Assembly: GCA_028023455.1 (NCBI GenBank)
Contig: JAQFVV010012394.1
Span: 31,094,885-31,158,884 of the forward strand
DNA from: Epiperipatus broadwayi
Lineage: Eukaryota; Onychophora; Udeonychophora; Euonychophora; Peripatidae
DNA: 64,000 bases
Direction of reading: 5' to 3'
Part shown: positions 12,671 to 23,190 of the stretch, piece after piece
How the letters are laid out: each line of letters begins with the position of its first letter
How positions within the stretch are numbered: the stretch's first letter is position 1
Program-made: the position numbers and the translations under genes
The notes under the pieces: generated by a model
Databases searched by the model: none
What the model was told of the DNA's origin: nothing
What the model saw: only the letters and a program-made list of their open reading frames with translations

Positions 12671-14267
12671 TTTAGAAGTTGGTAAACTTAATATTTGTGG
12701 AGTAATTGGTTGCTGCTGATCTAAATGTAGAGTATCTATTCTTTGATAAAAAATCAAGTCAGATGTCCCATGACCCAATTTTAATAAAGCTCGTGCTACA
12801 AATGTTATATATAGAGTTCGAAAAACAAACTCTTAACAAGTTTTGAGAATATCTATTCTTGGAACCTTATTATTCTTTGATTAAATAAATGTTTTCTGTA
12901 TGGTTTAGCACAGACTTTGGAGCATATAGTCTTCGAATTGTTTCCAGTTCTTGCACTTCCAGTACCCAAGTGTCTTATGAACTCCTGAGTAATAAGCGAT
13001 TTTATTTTATTTTTTAAAAAAAATAAAAACACTAATGAACTGTTTGTTGTTTTTCGTAAGCATATTGACTTAAGAGGACTGCATATTTTAAATTATTAGC
13101 TTGAAAAGCATAAAAGAATAAAAATATGGATAGTAGATGCATGCGCATTAATTCTGGGTTTAAATCCTAATCGTCACTGACAAGGCAAATACCAGAAATA
13201 AGTGAGTTTGGAATTGAGAACTTTATAGTCCTATTCTATTCATCTAATAGTAGATGGTTCCAAATTAGCGTATGGAAAAGATGCAAAAACTTAAGCGATG
13301 TTATTGTTGATATTTTATTTATTTTTAAAGAACTTTTTACTATCACTATTATAGACAACTTATATGTAACATGACCTATACGATAGCAAACCTTTTGAAC
13401 TAAGAACGAAGACAATCACAAAATAATAAACTATTTTTTTTTTTTGCCATATTGCAATTCTCATGAATGTAATGAATGCCCTCATATGATTGCAGTGTCG
13501 ACATGAAATTTCTCCGCACAAAATAATTATAATAATAGTAATTAATAATATTGCTGTCCCAGTAATGACTATTCTTTATATTTTAAGTGACTGAATTTCT
13601 TTTGTTCATCTTTTTTCCCAAATTCTTTCAAAAGAATCTGCTCCTAAAGATTTTAATTTCATATTCAAACTTTTCTTTGTATTTTTGCTATAACAAACTC
13701 ATTCCAAAATAATTAACAAACAAATATTGTAATTGCAAAAATGAAAACGCCAAAAGTCATTAAGGTCAACGTTATTAGAACATAAATATACACGGACGTA
13801 TGCTTAAAATATATTAATCTTTCATTATAGCCGTAGTGAAATAGTTTATAATTTAGTTCCTAGATGGCGGAAGATTACAATCGTTTAATAAAAATTCATT
13901 TGTATGTTTTTATATAAGAAATAGAGATAAATCGTAGGTATATTTATTATCAGAATTGGCAAATCCCGCCCCCCCCCCCCCCAAAAAAAAAGGACATACA
14001 AGTTGATTAGAGGCAAATAGTTAAGTTAAGTAAAATGAATAATTAATAGTTCGGAGTTATATAATAAAAACTATATAAACTATGAAAATAAAAGAATATA
14101 GGGTGCAAAGACAGGAACTTTATGCACAGGAGAAAAAAGATCAAACAGGGAAAAGAATTTTGAGTGAAATGTAGTTTATATAAAGGTGGAGGAAAGAGTA
14201 TTGAACAATAATTTATTTAAACCACTGAACATCACATAATCATTTCTTATGCTTGTTCATAACTGTT
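12671..14267. other. AT-rich non-coding stretch with a poly-C run
   Basis: A C-run of about 15 bases followed by A8 lies near 13,968-13,990. A GAT GGC GGA AG-like motif at about 13,863 resembles the YY1 site but stands alone. No gene seen. Confidence 0.5.
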
Positions 14268-14420
14268 ATTAAAACAGGCAAATGCACAAGCTTTCTGGCA
14301 TCCATTGATTACTCTGGCTTGTACTGAGTGGCATTACTGTATGGAAAGTTTTATCTGGTTTAATAATTTATTTAATTATTGTTGTTGTTTTTTGTGTGTA
14401 CGATATGGAAAGAGAACCAG
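14268..14420 (+). repeat. Solo end of the foldback family seen at 20.2 kb
   Basis: CATCCATTGATTACT, CTTGTACTGAGTGGCATTAC and TATGGAAAGTTT match the outer part of the right arm of the 20.18-20.76 kb foldback (CATCCATTGATTACTAAGAC, then CACTACTATATGGAGAGTTT). Only one arm end is present here. Confidence 0.5.
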
Positions 14421-14984
14421 AGTAACTTGTATGGAAAATGGGGAAAACTTAAAAGTGAAGAAAAATAAAAAAATTTAAGGTCTTTTATAAAAAAAAAAAG
14501 AACAAGAAAAAGAGACAGGAGTATAAGGATAGAAATATGGAATTAAGAATTCTTTTATTGAAATGAAGTAAAAGGAAAAAGTTAATGTTGAGAGAATGAT
14601 AGATTAATTGAGAGTTGAAGAAGGATGATTTTACTATGGGATATAAGAAAAAGGTAATCTTTAATTTGGGTAACAGGGTCTTTTGGGATGTGATTTATTT
14701 AGAAAACTTTTATTATTGTTTTAAAAAAGATCATTTTACATTGCATCACTTTACATAAAACAGTTTTAAAAAAAGAGGAAAATTTATAATAAGTTTATTA
14801 TCACTTATTGTACATTCTGCCATATATTTTTGAATTCCAAAATTGGTAACTCATGGGGAGGTTTTGTGTGATCTGTCTAGATGTTTTGATTTTATTAAGG
14901 AAAATAAAATAAGAGTTTGAATAAAATGCTTATTAGATATTTAAATTCTTCTTCTAATGGATAATTTTGATGCTATTATTATAT

Positions 14985-15116
14985 GGTGTTTATACATCAC
15001 TAAGTATTATATATATATATATCCATTTTGCTTTCTGATGAAAACCAGTCTGCTGGTTGAAATATAAAAACATTTTTATAGAGAAGTAATTCTGTGTGTA
15101 TATATATATATATATA
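14985..15116 (+). mobile_element. PLE-like 3' terminus
   Basis: The segment TTTCTGATGAAAACCAGTCT, GCTGGTTGAAATATAAAAAC, TTATAGAGAAG and a TA/TG repeat recurs at 21.63-21.80 kb (minus) and, in shorter form, at 24.95-25.03 kb (plus). The layout is that seen downstream of PLE coding regions. No coding sequence remains here, so assignment to PLEs is by analogy. Confidence 0.45.
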
Positions 15117-15124
15117 AGGTGTTA

Positions 15125-15500
15125 AAAGAGAGATTCTGATTGCAACCTTGTATAATTGATGATGGGTTTATTAACTCATAAGTGTCATATTCCATCTGGA
15201 TGTTCAATTAATTTCATTCTGAAATTACTAACAATTTTGACAAAAATGAATTCATATTATTTTTGATCTTTGTTTAACATTTAAATAACCTGGGGAAGAA
15301 TGATGTACTCTCTTTGTTTACTTATAAACTGTTCTCTGTTTAATTTAAGTTTTTATAATATATCTTAATTCTTATAATCAATGTGTTAGGAGAAGGATTC
15401 TGTCTCCCATCTTGTATTGAATAACTCTTAAGTGCCATATACAGTGTGGGGTTCAAACCCTGTTCCAAAGAAGGAAGTTTCATATCCATGCATATAGTTT
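15125..15500 (+). repeat. Two related units, about 255 bp apart, one with a B box
   Basis: Unit 1 (about 15,127-15,225) and unit 2 (about 15,388-15,480) share AGATTCTG/AGGATTCTG, CTTGTAT, AACTC(A/T)TAAGTG(T/C)CATAT and a following B-box position. In unit 2 this reads GTGGGGTTCAAACCC, close to the Pol III B box. They look like two decayed tRNA-like SINE monomers. Confidence 0.4.
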
Positions 15501-15904
15501 TATTATTAATTGTTCGTATTTTATATTTGATTTTTTGTTTCTTTTCTTCAAATAGTTAAAGAGTTAAAACAGTCATGAAGGATGGGGGTGTGTGTGCTCA
15601 TTTATTTTGTTAAAACAATGAAACAGTAAGATTCGTATTCGAATCTTATGTTTCACCTTTTTTTTAATCGTCTCTAAAGAAAAACGTTTACATGGTGCAT
15701 GAAATATGAGTAATTACTTCAACTAAAATAGTCATTTTTTATATTCAACTATTAGTAATTGTTCACATATTTAGACTGGGATTATAAATCTATTTTCTTC
15801 TGACCCTACCAGTGACAGTACTAACAAAACCTGGATTTTTAGATCCATGAACATTGAATGTAAGATAATACTATAATCAACTAGCCATTCTATCAAAGGC
15901 TTAG

Positions 15905-16130
15905 GACAGAATCGCCTAATTGGTTAGAGCATAAATATTTATAAATGTCATAGTTCTATGTTCAGTTTCTTGTTAATATTGTCACTGTTCTAACCAGTAA
16001 TACTTGAAGAGAGAAGAATAATATCACCCAAAACATTGTGTTATATACTAACTTAAGTGCTATTATTAATAGATGAATGTATTTGAAAAGTTTAAACAAA
16101 ATTTTAATTTTTCTAAAAAAAATTAGCAAT
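15905..16130 (+). mobile_element. PLE 3' end with tRNA-like segment
   Basis: GCCTAATTGGTTAGAGCATA (A-box-like) is followed by a TGTCACTG block, AATACTTGAAGAGAGAAG, AATATCACCCAAAACATTGT, ATACTAACTTAAG, and TGAATGTATTTGAAAAGTTT with a TTTTTCTAAA end. This parallels the 3' end of the plus-strand PLE at 30.15-30.36 kb step by step. It is a solo 3' end and no coding part is visible. Confidence 0.6.
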
Positions 16131-16385
16131 TAGTATTAAATACTGGAAACAATCCAGCATTTAATGACCATTGTAATATTATCATGATGAACTTTTACAC
16201 AAATTGTAAACATGGGCAGTATTAAAATCCTCTAAAATTAATCTATGAAATGTAATGTTACCTCAAAAGATTCACTGTCCACTAACAACAAGAGTTTAAA
16301 AAAAGCCTTAGTTGCATTTTTGTTTTTGAGATAAAGGTTAAATGGTTATTTTTGTTTTAAATGATCTATTAAAAAAATCTCTATT

Positions 16386-16548
16386 AGAATAAACAACTTC
16401 AAGAGAGTTCAAATCATATATCAATCAAATCATATATCAATCATAAATGAATAGATAGTCTTTATAAATATATATACCATACTGGTCAATGCTTATCATA
16501 AATGAATAGATAGTCTTTATAAATATATATACCATACTGGTCAATGCT
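16386..16548. repeat. Direct tandem duplication, 54-bp unit
   Basis: The unit beginning ATCATAAATGAATAGATAGT and ending CTGGTCAATGCTT occurs twice back to back (about 16,440-16,494 and 16,495-16,548) without visible differences. It is preceded by a doubled AATCATATATCAATC. The near-identity suggests a recent duplication. Confidence 0.85.
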
Positions 16549-17029
16549 TACCCTGTAAATTCATACACTGTGCACAAGATCGAACATGAGGTAACTGACA
16601 TGCATCAGAATATATCATCATAATAAATTCAATATTAAATTTCATATGAATGAATTAAAGTTACTTAATTGAAGTTTAAATGAGAGAGATGAAACCAAAT
16701 CTGGTTATATTTTCTGATCACTCCCTTACCAAAACTTTATTGCCATACTAATTGATATCCTAAGGTTGGCCACAGCATATCTTTGAACGGCAGAATTTTA
16801 ACCTTACACACCACTTTCAGAAAGAGAAAACCCTCTCCAGAAAGGATATACCAGTACCAACAAAATATACAAGACCAAAATAAAGTAAAGATATCCATAT
16901 GTCAATAAACTTTTAATAACACTGATAAAGTATCATTCCATTGGCTTTTGCTCAGTCAAATACTTATCTCTGGCAAATAATGAATTACAATATTATTTGA
17001 AAATTTGTATTGTGGAAAATCAAGGTTAT

Positions 17030-17740
17030 GAAAAGAAGTTACAGGAATTAAATAATTTGGGAAAGACAGTTAGGCAGTCAAACCTCTTATAGGAAATGAA
17101 ATAAAGCATTGTGGAATTAAAATGAGAATAACGGTGTTTTTTTAAAGCAAAAAAAAAAAGATAAAGAAATTAGCAAACCTAGGAAAACCATAAGATAGTT
17201 AAAACTGTCATATTAAAATAAGTAAAATACTGTGGAAAGTGAAATAAAAATATGGTTTTTTTACAGATTTAAAAAAAAAAGGTCACAAAAATTAAAATGA
17301 TGTATGGAAAACTGCTACACAGACAAAAGTGTCATAGGATATTAAATAAAGCATTATGAAAAGGAAATTAAAAAAGTGTGTTTTTGAAAGAAATGAAGAA
17401 GAAAATATTTAAAAATTAAAGAAATCTAAGGAAGACTGTTTGACAGTCAAAACTTTCACAGGAAATTAAGTAAAGCATTGCAAAACAAGAATTAGAAGTG
17501 TGGTTTTTCTAAAGAATTAAAATAAAAAGCTATGAGAATTGAAACAATCTGAGGAAGTTCGGTAAACAGTCGAAACTGTCATAGAAAATTCAATAAAGCA
17601 TCATGGAAAATCATATCAAGAAAGTGTAGTTTTTGTAAGATTTAAGATAAAAAAAAGCTACAGGAATTAACTAATTTTAGAAATTATACAGTTAAAACTG
17701 TAATGTGGTAAATAAAAATGAGAAGAGTGATTTTTTAATC
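17030..17740. repeat. Degenerate ~121-bp tandem satellite, about 5.7 units
   Basis: Units start near 17,037, 17,159, 17,279, 17,407, 17,526 and 17,652. Each runs: AGCTACAGGAATTAA-like, a GGAAGACAGTTA-like block, CAGTCAAAACTGTCAT-like, GGAAATTAAATAAAGCATT, a GAAATTAAAAAAGTGTG-like block, then TTTTT and an A-rich stretch. Units are strongly diverged from one another but keep order and spacing. No coding sense. Confidence 0.8.
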
Positions 17741-18289
17741 AAAAAACTATTAAAACATCTAAAACCATAATTTCTAGAAAATGTAATTAAAAATATGGGG
17801 GTATTTATGTATTGGCTTAAGGTACAATAAACATTCTAAAAAAAAACTTCCAAGAAGTTATTTTGGGAAAGATTAATAATTTGCTGACCATTAAAAATTC
17901 ATTAACAATGTAAGATTAATTTAAATACACATAACTAAGCAATCTTTAGAAAAAATATTAAATACCTATCTTATATGTAAATGCTAATTTTTTAAAAAAA
18001 TCTTTTCCACCAGGTAAAAAAGTATTGGCAATTCATTTTCGTAAACAACTTTTAATGAAGCACACAAAATCGTATAACATATTCAAAAAACAAGCCAAAT
18101 CAATTTAAATATTTGAAAAATATTTGTAACAGTTGTATTATGGTAAAACAACATTAAAATATTTTAAATTATTTCTTACTTACAAAAAGTAATTAAATTT
18201 AACAATTAGATTAACCATAAGACTTTGACAGTAATACTTAAATATTTAATAATACTTAAATACATGTAGTCTATATACTTTAAACTTGA

Positions 18290-18460
18290 TGTAATTAGAG
18301 GGTATTTGAATCCAGATTTTCAAACTCCCTTTAGTCATCTATTTTATATTGGACAACCAATACACACTTCCATATACATGTAAAAAAAATCTTCAATATA
18401 GGTATTTTGTGCTGAATCAGTATTCATCTATTGGTCCGCATCATCCTATCCCACACATAC
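18290..18460 (-). mobile_element. Hammerhead-bearing repeat, copy 4, degenerate ribozyme
   Basis: Minus-strand reading: GGACCAATAGATGAATAC (the core has TAGATGA for CTGATGA), then CAGCACAAAATACCTATATT where copy 1 has CGCACGAAATACGTATATT, then TTTACATGTATATGG, GATGACTAAAGGGAGTTTGA and a B-box-like TGGATTCAAATACCC (about 18,300-18,315). Both core motifs carry changes expected to block cleavage. Confidence 0.6.
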
Positions 18461-18724
18461 ATATAATTAGTGATTAGTTTATACTAAGATAGAAAATCTT
18501 CAAACTTTAATGAACAGGCTTCAATATTCTTCACTCTCCAATTCTTCAGCTATTCATATTATTGATAATCTGAAGATAGCTTGTTCAAACCCTTGTTTCC
18601 CAGTTTTTGTTGTCATATCCATGTTGACCATAAGTCATCCTGATTTCTTCAGCCTGTATTCAGCTCATCCATCTTCTGTATATTTAAATGAGCTTAAGAT
18701 TCTACATATGAGGATCAGAAAGAC

Positions 18725-18728
<4 letters not shown>

Positions 18729-18755
<27 letters not shown>

Positions 18756-18891
18756 TTTAAAAATAATATTTTTTTAAAGAAGAGGAAAAGGGGGGGGGGG
18801 GGAGGAGTTTTAATAAGTTGAGTTTTTTTATAAAAAATTATTTTTTATATATATATATATATATAAGGGGGGAAAACAAGAGGGGGGGGGG
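18729..18891. repeat. Cluster of homopolymers: A27, G13, (TA)n, G6, G10
   Basis: A-run at 18,729-18,755, G-run at 18,790-18,802, a TA repeat at about 18,846-18,866, and further G-runs at about 18,867-18,872 and 18,882-18,891. The G-runs are followed directly by hammerhead-family copy 5. Homopolymers of this density may also hide assembly or polishing errors. Confidence 0.85.
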
Positions 18892-19015
18892 AATATTTTT
18901 GGAGATAATTAATTTGTTCTACATGTAGCGTGTATTAGTTATATAAAATGGAATGGATGACTAAAGGGAGCTTGAAAATCTGGGTTCAAATACCCTCTAA
19001 TTATTAAGTAATAAA
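18892..19015 (+). mobile_element. Hammerhead-bearing repeat, copy 5, ribozyme lost
   Basis: Begins at the stem I 3' half (TTTTTGGAGAT) and keeps TTTGTTCTACATGTAGCGTG, AATGGATGACTAAAGGGAGC, and a B-box-like CTGGGTTCAAATACCC ending near 18,995. The ribozyme core is replaced by the upstream TA and G-runs. It is closest to copy 4, with which it shares GATGACTAAAGGGAG. Confidence 0.6.
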
Positions 19016-20174
19016 TAAATTAAATACTGCCTAATACTATGTTAGAAATAATACATAAAAGACACAATCTTATAACATTAAGTGCTATTAAAACAGGCAA
19101 AACTCACTATATATATTGCCACATGCAGCAAAATCATTGTGATGATTTTGGCCATTGCGCAGATAGACTTTCTCAAGTGAAAATTAAAAAAAAGATAAAA
19201 CACACACACATATATATATTTATGTAACAGGATCTAATCCCATAATTTATTTTAAATCCACTTACTTTCAATATCTAATGAAGTTTTCATAAAATTGATA
19301 GCCTCAGATTTCAGAAGAGTTAAAGAACATCTTCTGGACTATTAGGCCATCAGTCTTATGAAATCTTTTTTTGATATTAAAAGTAAATGCTGTTTGAAAT
19401 GAATCATGGTATTGGGTCATACCTTATATATATATATGCGTGTGTGTGTGCTTAGTTGATTTTGAGCATGAGCGCCACCAGGCTTTTATTTGTGAAAACT
19501 GAGGAATTTTTTTTATATATCTTTAATCCATTTATGTAAATGAAAGCATTTTATTAGAATTTTTTATAATTCTTACTTCTATTTTTTAGTTTTACATATG
19601 TAACAACTGAATTATTGAAATCAGTTTTCAGCTAATCATTCAAAGGATAATTGTATCTATACTCTGCTAGATCGATGCCACATATACAATTAAAATTTTT
19701 AAATTGTCACTATTTTTTCCTAAAATTGTTTGCAAGCCCTAAAAATGTATCGTCTTTGAAAATACTAATATATACGGAGTTTTAACTAGGTCGGAATTTG
19801 GGAAGTTGATGAAATTAATAAAAGATTTTATTCTTGCAATTGGGGTAAATTAGAGGAAACCAAATATTTTATATTACTCACACAATCATTATTAATAATG
19901 CCTTTATTATTATTAAATAGCATGTTTACCTTGGTTGTTATGCTGTCTGCTTATTTTATAAATGCATTTATTCCAATGTTAAACACAGAGACAAAAAGCT
20001 TTTAATTCTAGCTGGATAGTATAATTGTAACAATCACTATAGTGTTATCTTTCACAATCTTATTCTTCAATATCTTATTCTGACTACTGTCTCTTACGAT
20101 TTCATTATCTCTTCAATAAAAATAAAAGATCAAATGTATCTATTGCTTGGTTTTTCAAACTGACAAATTCTCCA
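19016..20174. other. AT-rich non-coding stretch
   Basis: Short dinucleotide runs at about 19,199-19,222 and 19,422-19,452. No gene recognised. Confidence 0.5.
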
Positions 20175-20760
20175 TACAGTAGTACTACCCTGTGCAAGAA
20201 ATAGTAATTAATGGATGTAAGGAGGCATGTACATAAAATCCCTATCTAGAGTCTTCTCACACAATATCCCCAGATTTGTTTCTAACTTGTGGCTGTCATC
20301 AGTGAAGAATCTTGGATCTGAAAGCATTGCACCTAGACTTAAGGATCTGTTGCAATCCTCCAGCATCTATCTTTTACATTTCTAGTTAACTAGAAAACTA
20401 TGTGCAAAATGAAAACATATAATGTTTTCAATCCAAATTCATTTGCTTCTATAGTTATAGGGATCTGCACACAGTTCAATATCTATACATGATTGAAAAT
20501 GGTGTGTTTTCATTTTGGACTCATAGCTTTCAAGTTAATTAGAAAGGTAAAAAGTGGCTGCTGGAGGGTTGCATTAGATCTTAAGATCTAAGTGCAGTGT
20601 TTTAAGATCCAAGGTTCCTAATCTATGAAAACTATAAGTCAGAAACTAGTCTGAGGATAGTGAATAAGTATATCCTAGGTAGGTATTTTATGTGCAAACT
20701 CTCTTTCATCCATTGATTACTAAGACTTGCACTGGATGACACTACTATATGGAGAGTTTG
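20175..20760. repeat. Foldback (inverted-repeat) element, arms about 250 bp
   Basis: The left arm (about 20,175-20,435) pairs with the right arm (about 20,505-20,760). Examples: CTTGGATCTGAAAGCATTGC against the complement of GCAGTGTTTTAAGATCCAAG, and CAATCCTCCAGCA against TGCTGGAGGGTTG. Identity looks like 70-80%. The ~70-bp centre is unrelated. No ORF is present, so it is a non-autonomous foldback or two solo repeats in inverted order. A related single end lies at 14.27 kb. Confidence 0.7.
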
Positions 20761-20899
20761 TCACTGTTTTAACAGCTTATGTAGCATAGGTAAGAGTAAT
20801 CATGTGATGCTTGGGAGTTTATAAAATGGTAGAACACCAGAAGTGACAACACTGAAATTAATCAACCAAACAACATTGGGCAAACAAAATGATCAAATG

Positions 20900-21150
20900 C
20901 CTTTATTGTTTAGGATTTCAAAAGTTTGAGCCATGGATGTGTCAGTACTGGACCCAATTCAAGAACCTTATGCTTCAATATCCGATACTACCACTTTACC
21001 CAACCACACATAATAATTGAATGGCTTTATTTTTCAGGCTTTCATAAGAGATTTGACTACCAGGAGTCCCACAACTGGATTCAGTTTGAACTCCATATGC
21101 TACAGATTCTGATATTATACCACTAGACCAAAACATGCAGAGTATCTCTT
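20900..21150 (-). repeat. Tandem pair of tRNA-like units
   Basis: On the minus strand, unit 1 begins TGGTCTAGTGGTATAATATC (like the 5' half of a Gly/Glu/Asp-type tRNA) and contains GAGTTCAAACTGAATCC. Unit 2 begins TGGGTAAAGTGGTAGTATC and contains AAGGTTCTTGAATTGGGTCC. The units are about 120 bp apart and both end in a TTTATTG/TTTATTT-flanked segment. No tRNA cloverleaf closes properly, so I call SINE-like and not tRNA. The open frames across it are incidental. Confidence 0.45.
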
Positions 21151-21629
21151 TAAGTCTTGCAACATTTCTGCTCCCATTACTATTCAATGATTACTTTGAT
21201 TTATTTTTTAGTGTTTTTCATTTCTTTAGACTTGTTTCTATGCAACCATCATTATGGTTTATTTCTAATTCATTCTTAATGATAATATAATGTTTATTTG
21301 TCATTGAATTCCTAATTTTAAGAAGGTGACTAAAGGTGAAATTCTAATTTTTCATTTAACAATGTGATGAAAATTTAAATAATGTCATTGACATCAAGTT
21401 TTAAAAACAATAAGTTATATAGACCTTTATTGTATAACTTTTAGAATATTTTAAATGTCATAATGTATAAATAAAAATAAAAAAACACTTTTTACGTATT
21501 AACAAAAACTAAAAAATGGTTTACTAATTTATACAACTATTTACAGAAATTAAGTTTTTATATATTATGTTAGTTTTGAGAGTTAAAATTTAAATACCAT
21601 TTACAGTTAATAAGTAAATCAATTATATA

Positions 21630-21800
21630 TATATTAGTAAAAGAAAACACACACACACACACACTTCTCTATAAAGCTGTTTTAGTATTTCAACCAGCAG
21701 CCTTGTTTTCATCAGAAAGCACAGAAAATGGTTATGTCCAGAATAGAAAGATAAAAAAATTACAACCATTCCCATATCAGATAACATAATTAAATCCTGT
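21630..21800 (-). mobile_element. PLE-like 3' terminus
   Basis: Reverse complement reads TTTCTGATGAAAACAAGGCT, GCTGGTTGAAATACTAAAAC, AGCTTTATAGAGAAG, then a (GT)8 run. This is the same end as at 14.99-15.12 kb. A small AC dinucleotide run lies at 21,649-21,664. Confidence 0.5.
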
Positions 21801-21810
21801 AGGTTAAAAT

Positions 21811-21880
21811 TTTTTTTTCATGTGTCATAGCATCGGCCGGGAGGCGAACCCACAACAGTCTACTTGCTTGCAAGGCGGCT
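21811..21880 (-). mobile_element. tRNA-like SINE, second copy
   Basis: Minus strand: GCCGCCTTGCAAGCAAGTAG (anticodon-arm-like), TGTTGTGGGTTCGCCTCCCG (B box), then GATGCTATGACACATG and an A-tail. The B box and 3' end match the element at 5.24 kb. This copy has a more tRNA-like middle part and lacks the perfect hairpin. Confidence 0.6.
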
Positions 21881-22299
21881 TTTTTTTTTATAAATTTAAT
21901 TTTTTTTTATTTATAAAAAAAAACATTCCTTACAAAATCTTTTCCTCTTATAACACTTTCCTTATACAATAATTCTTATCAGTCAACCATCTGATAAATA
22001 TCTCATACTTATTGTTTTAAAACAACAAAAAAACAATAATTACATTTGTATAAAGTTTTTATAAAATACTTATAAAACTTTACAAAACCCGACAAAAATA
22101 AAAAACTTTGCAAACACAAATTAAAAATTACTTTAATACATTTATGTACAATATAAATGACTCTACAAGAACTATATACAACAAAACTATAAAAAAAAAA
22201 AAACCTTGTACAAAAAATTTAAAAAAAATAAAACCATATATATATAAACCATTCATATACTATATTAGTCCACATATAAAATAAAAAACAAGTAATAAA

Positions 22300-23190
22300 A
22301 TAATAAAAACAGTTCGCTCGGAAACAAAAAAAAACAAATCCCTAGGAAACTAGGTAATTCAAAGATGTGATTGTACCTATATTCATATTCGTACCATGAG
22401 GATGAAACATCTTGAATTTAAAAATATAAAAAAATTTCCTTCTGCTTTCTCTCTCTCATGAAAGAAAAATTATCCTCCAATATAACTACTTTTAAATCAT
22501 CAATAGAGTGATCAGGTAATAAAATATTTAGAAACTGGTCTATCTTCATTTTATGTAAAATATCAAACCTATGGTTAGTTATTCTAATATTTCGTCTGCT
22601 GACTGACTCACATATGTAACAACTGAAGCACCTTTTGCATTCTATTAAATATACTAAGTTCATACTTTTACAATTGACATAGATGGGGATATATTATTTA
22701 AAATCATGAATGGTTTTTCCCTGAACCATCTTTGTAACAATAATATGTTTGCATGTTAGAAAACTTTTATCCTCACATGAAAAACATCCCTTTTCTGATG
22801 CAAAATTAGTACTAAAATTTGTTCCTATGAGTCTATTTCTCAGTATTCTACATCTATGATATACAACTTTAGGTGAATAAGGAAAAACTGATCTCAAATA
22901 ATCTGTGGAATTTAATACATTAAAATGTTTCCATAATAATTGGTTAATATTAAATAAATAATTATTAAAGGTAAGATGTATCTATCAAATGACTATTTCT
23001 TTTCTTAGCTGGAAGAAGTTCCTTTCTGTCAACTCCTGAATATTTTATCACTGCCTTATCTAACAATACAATAGGATATTTAATATCAATAAATTTATTA
23101 TACAAAACCTTGTTATTGTGTTGAAGAAATCTCTCATCACTGCAAATTCTTTTAATCCTTAAAAATTTGATTGCAGGTGATATTAATCTT
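22300..23190 (-). pseudogene. Penelope-like element, RT C-terminus to GIY-YIG, truncated
   Basis: A 5'-truncated PLE reads leftwards. The first part (about 23,180-22,980) encodes the region after the RT catalytic core, with an LRIKRICSDERF motif and later RKELLP. A frame at 22,897-22,694 follows, with the Cys-rich linker (CFSCEDKSFLTCKHI). The frame at 22,663-22,418 holds the GIY-YIG domain: LVYLIECKRC, then a motif reading YIC where YVG/YIG is usual, RNIRITNHR, and DHSIDDLKVVILE. At least one stop or shift separates the parts, and the change at the YIG glycine should impair the nuclease. PLEs insert by RT plus GIY-YIG endonuclease; the RT palm is missing here. Confidence 0.8.

Noticed and set aside
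13858-13872. AGATGGCGGAAG as a YY1-type promoter site
   Set aside because: A single motif without CCAAT, TATA or a following coding exon; likely chance.
15900-15960. GCCTAATTGGTTAGAGC as a genuine tRNA gene
   Set aside because: No cloverleaf can be closed and the segment continues into a PLE-type 3' end, so it is a tRNA-like repeat.
20926-21187. 66- and 63-codon frames on both strands at the tRNA-like pair
   Set aside because: They arise within a non-coding tRNA-like repeat; no domain recognised.
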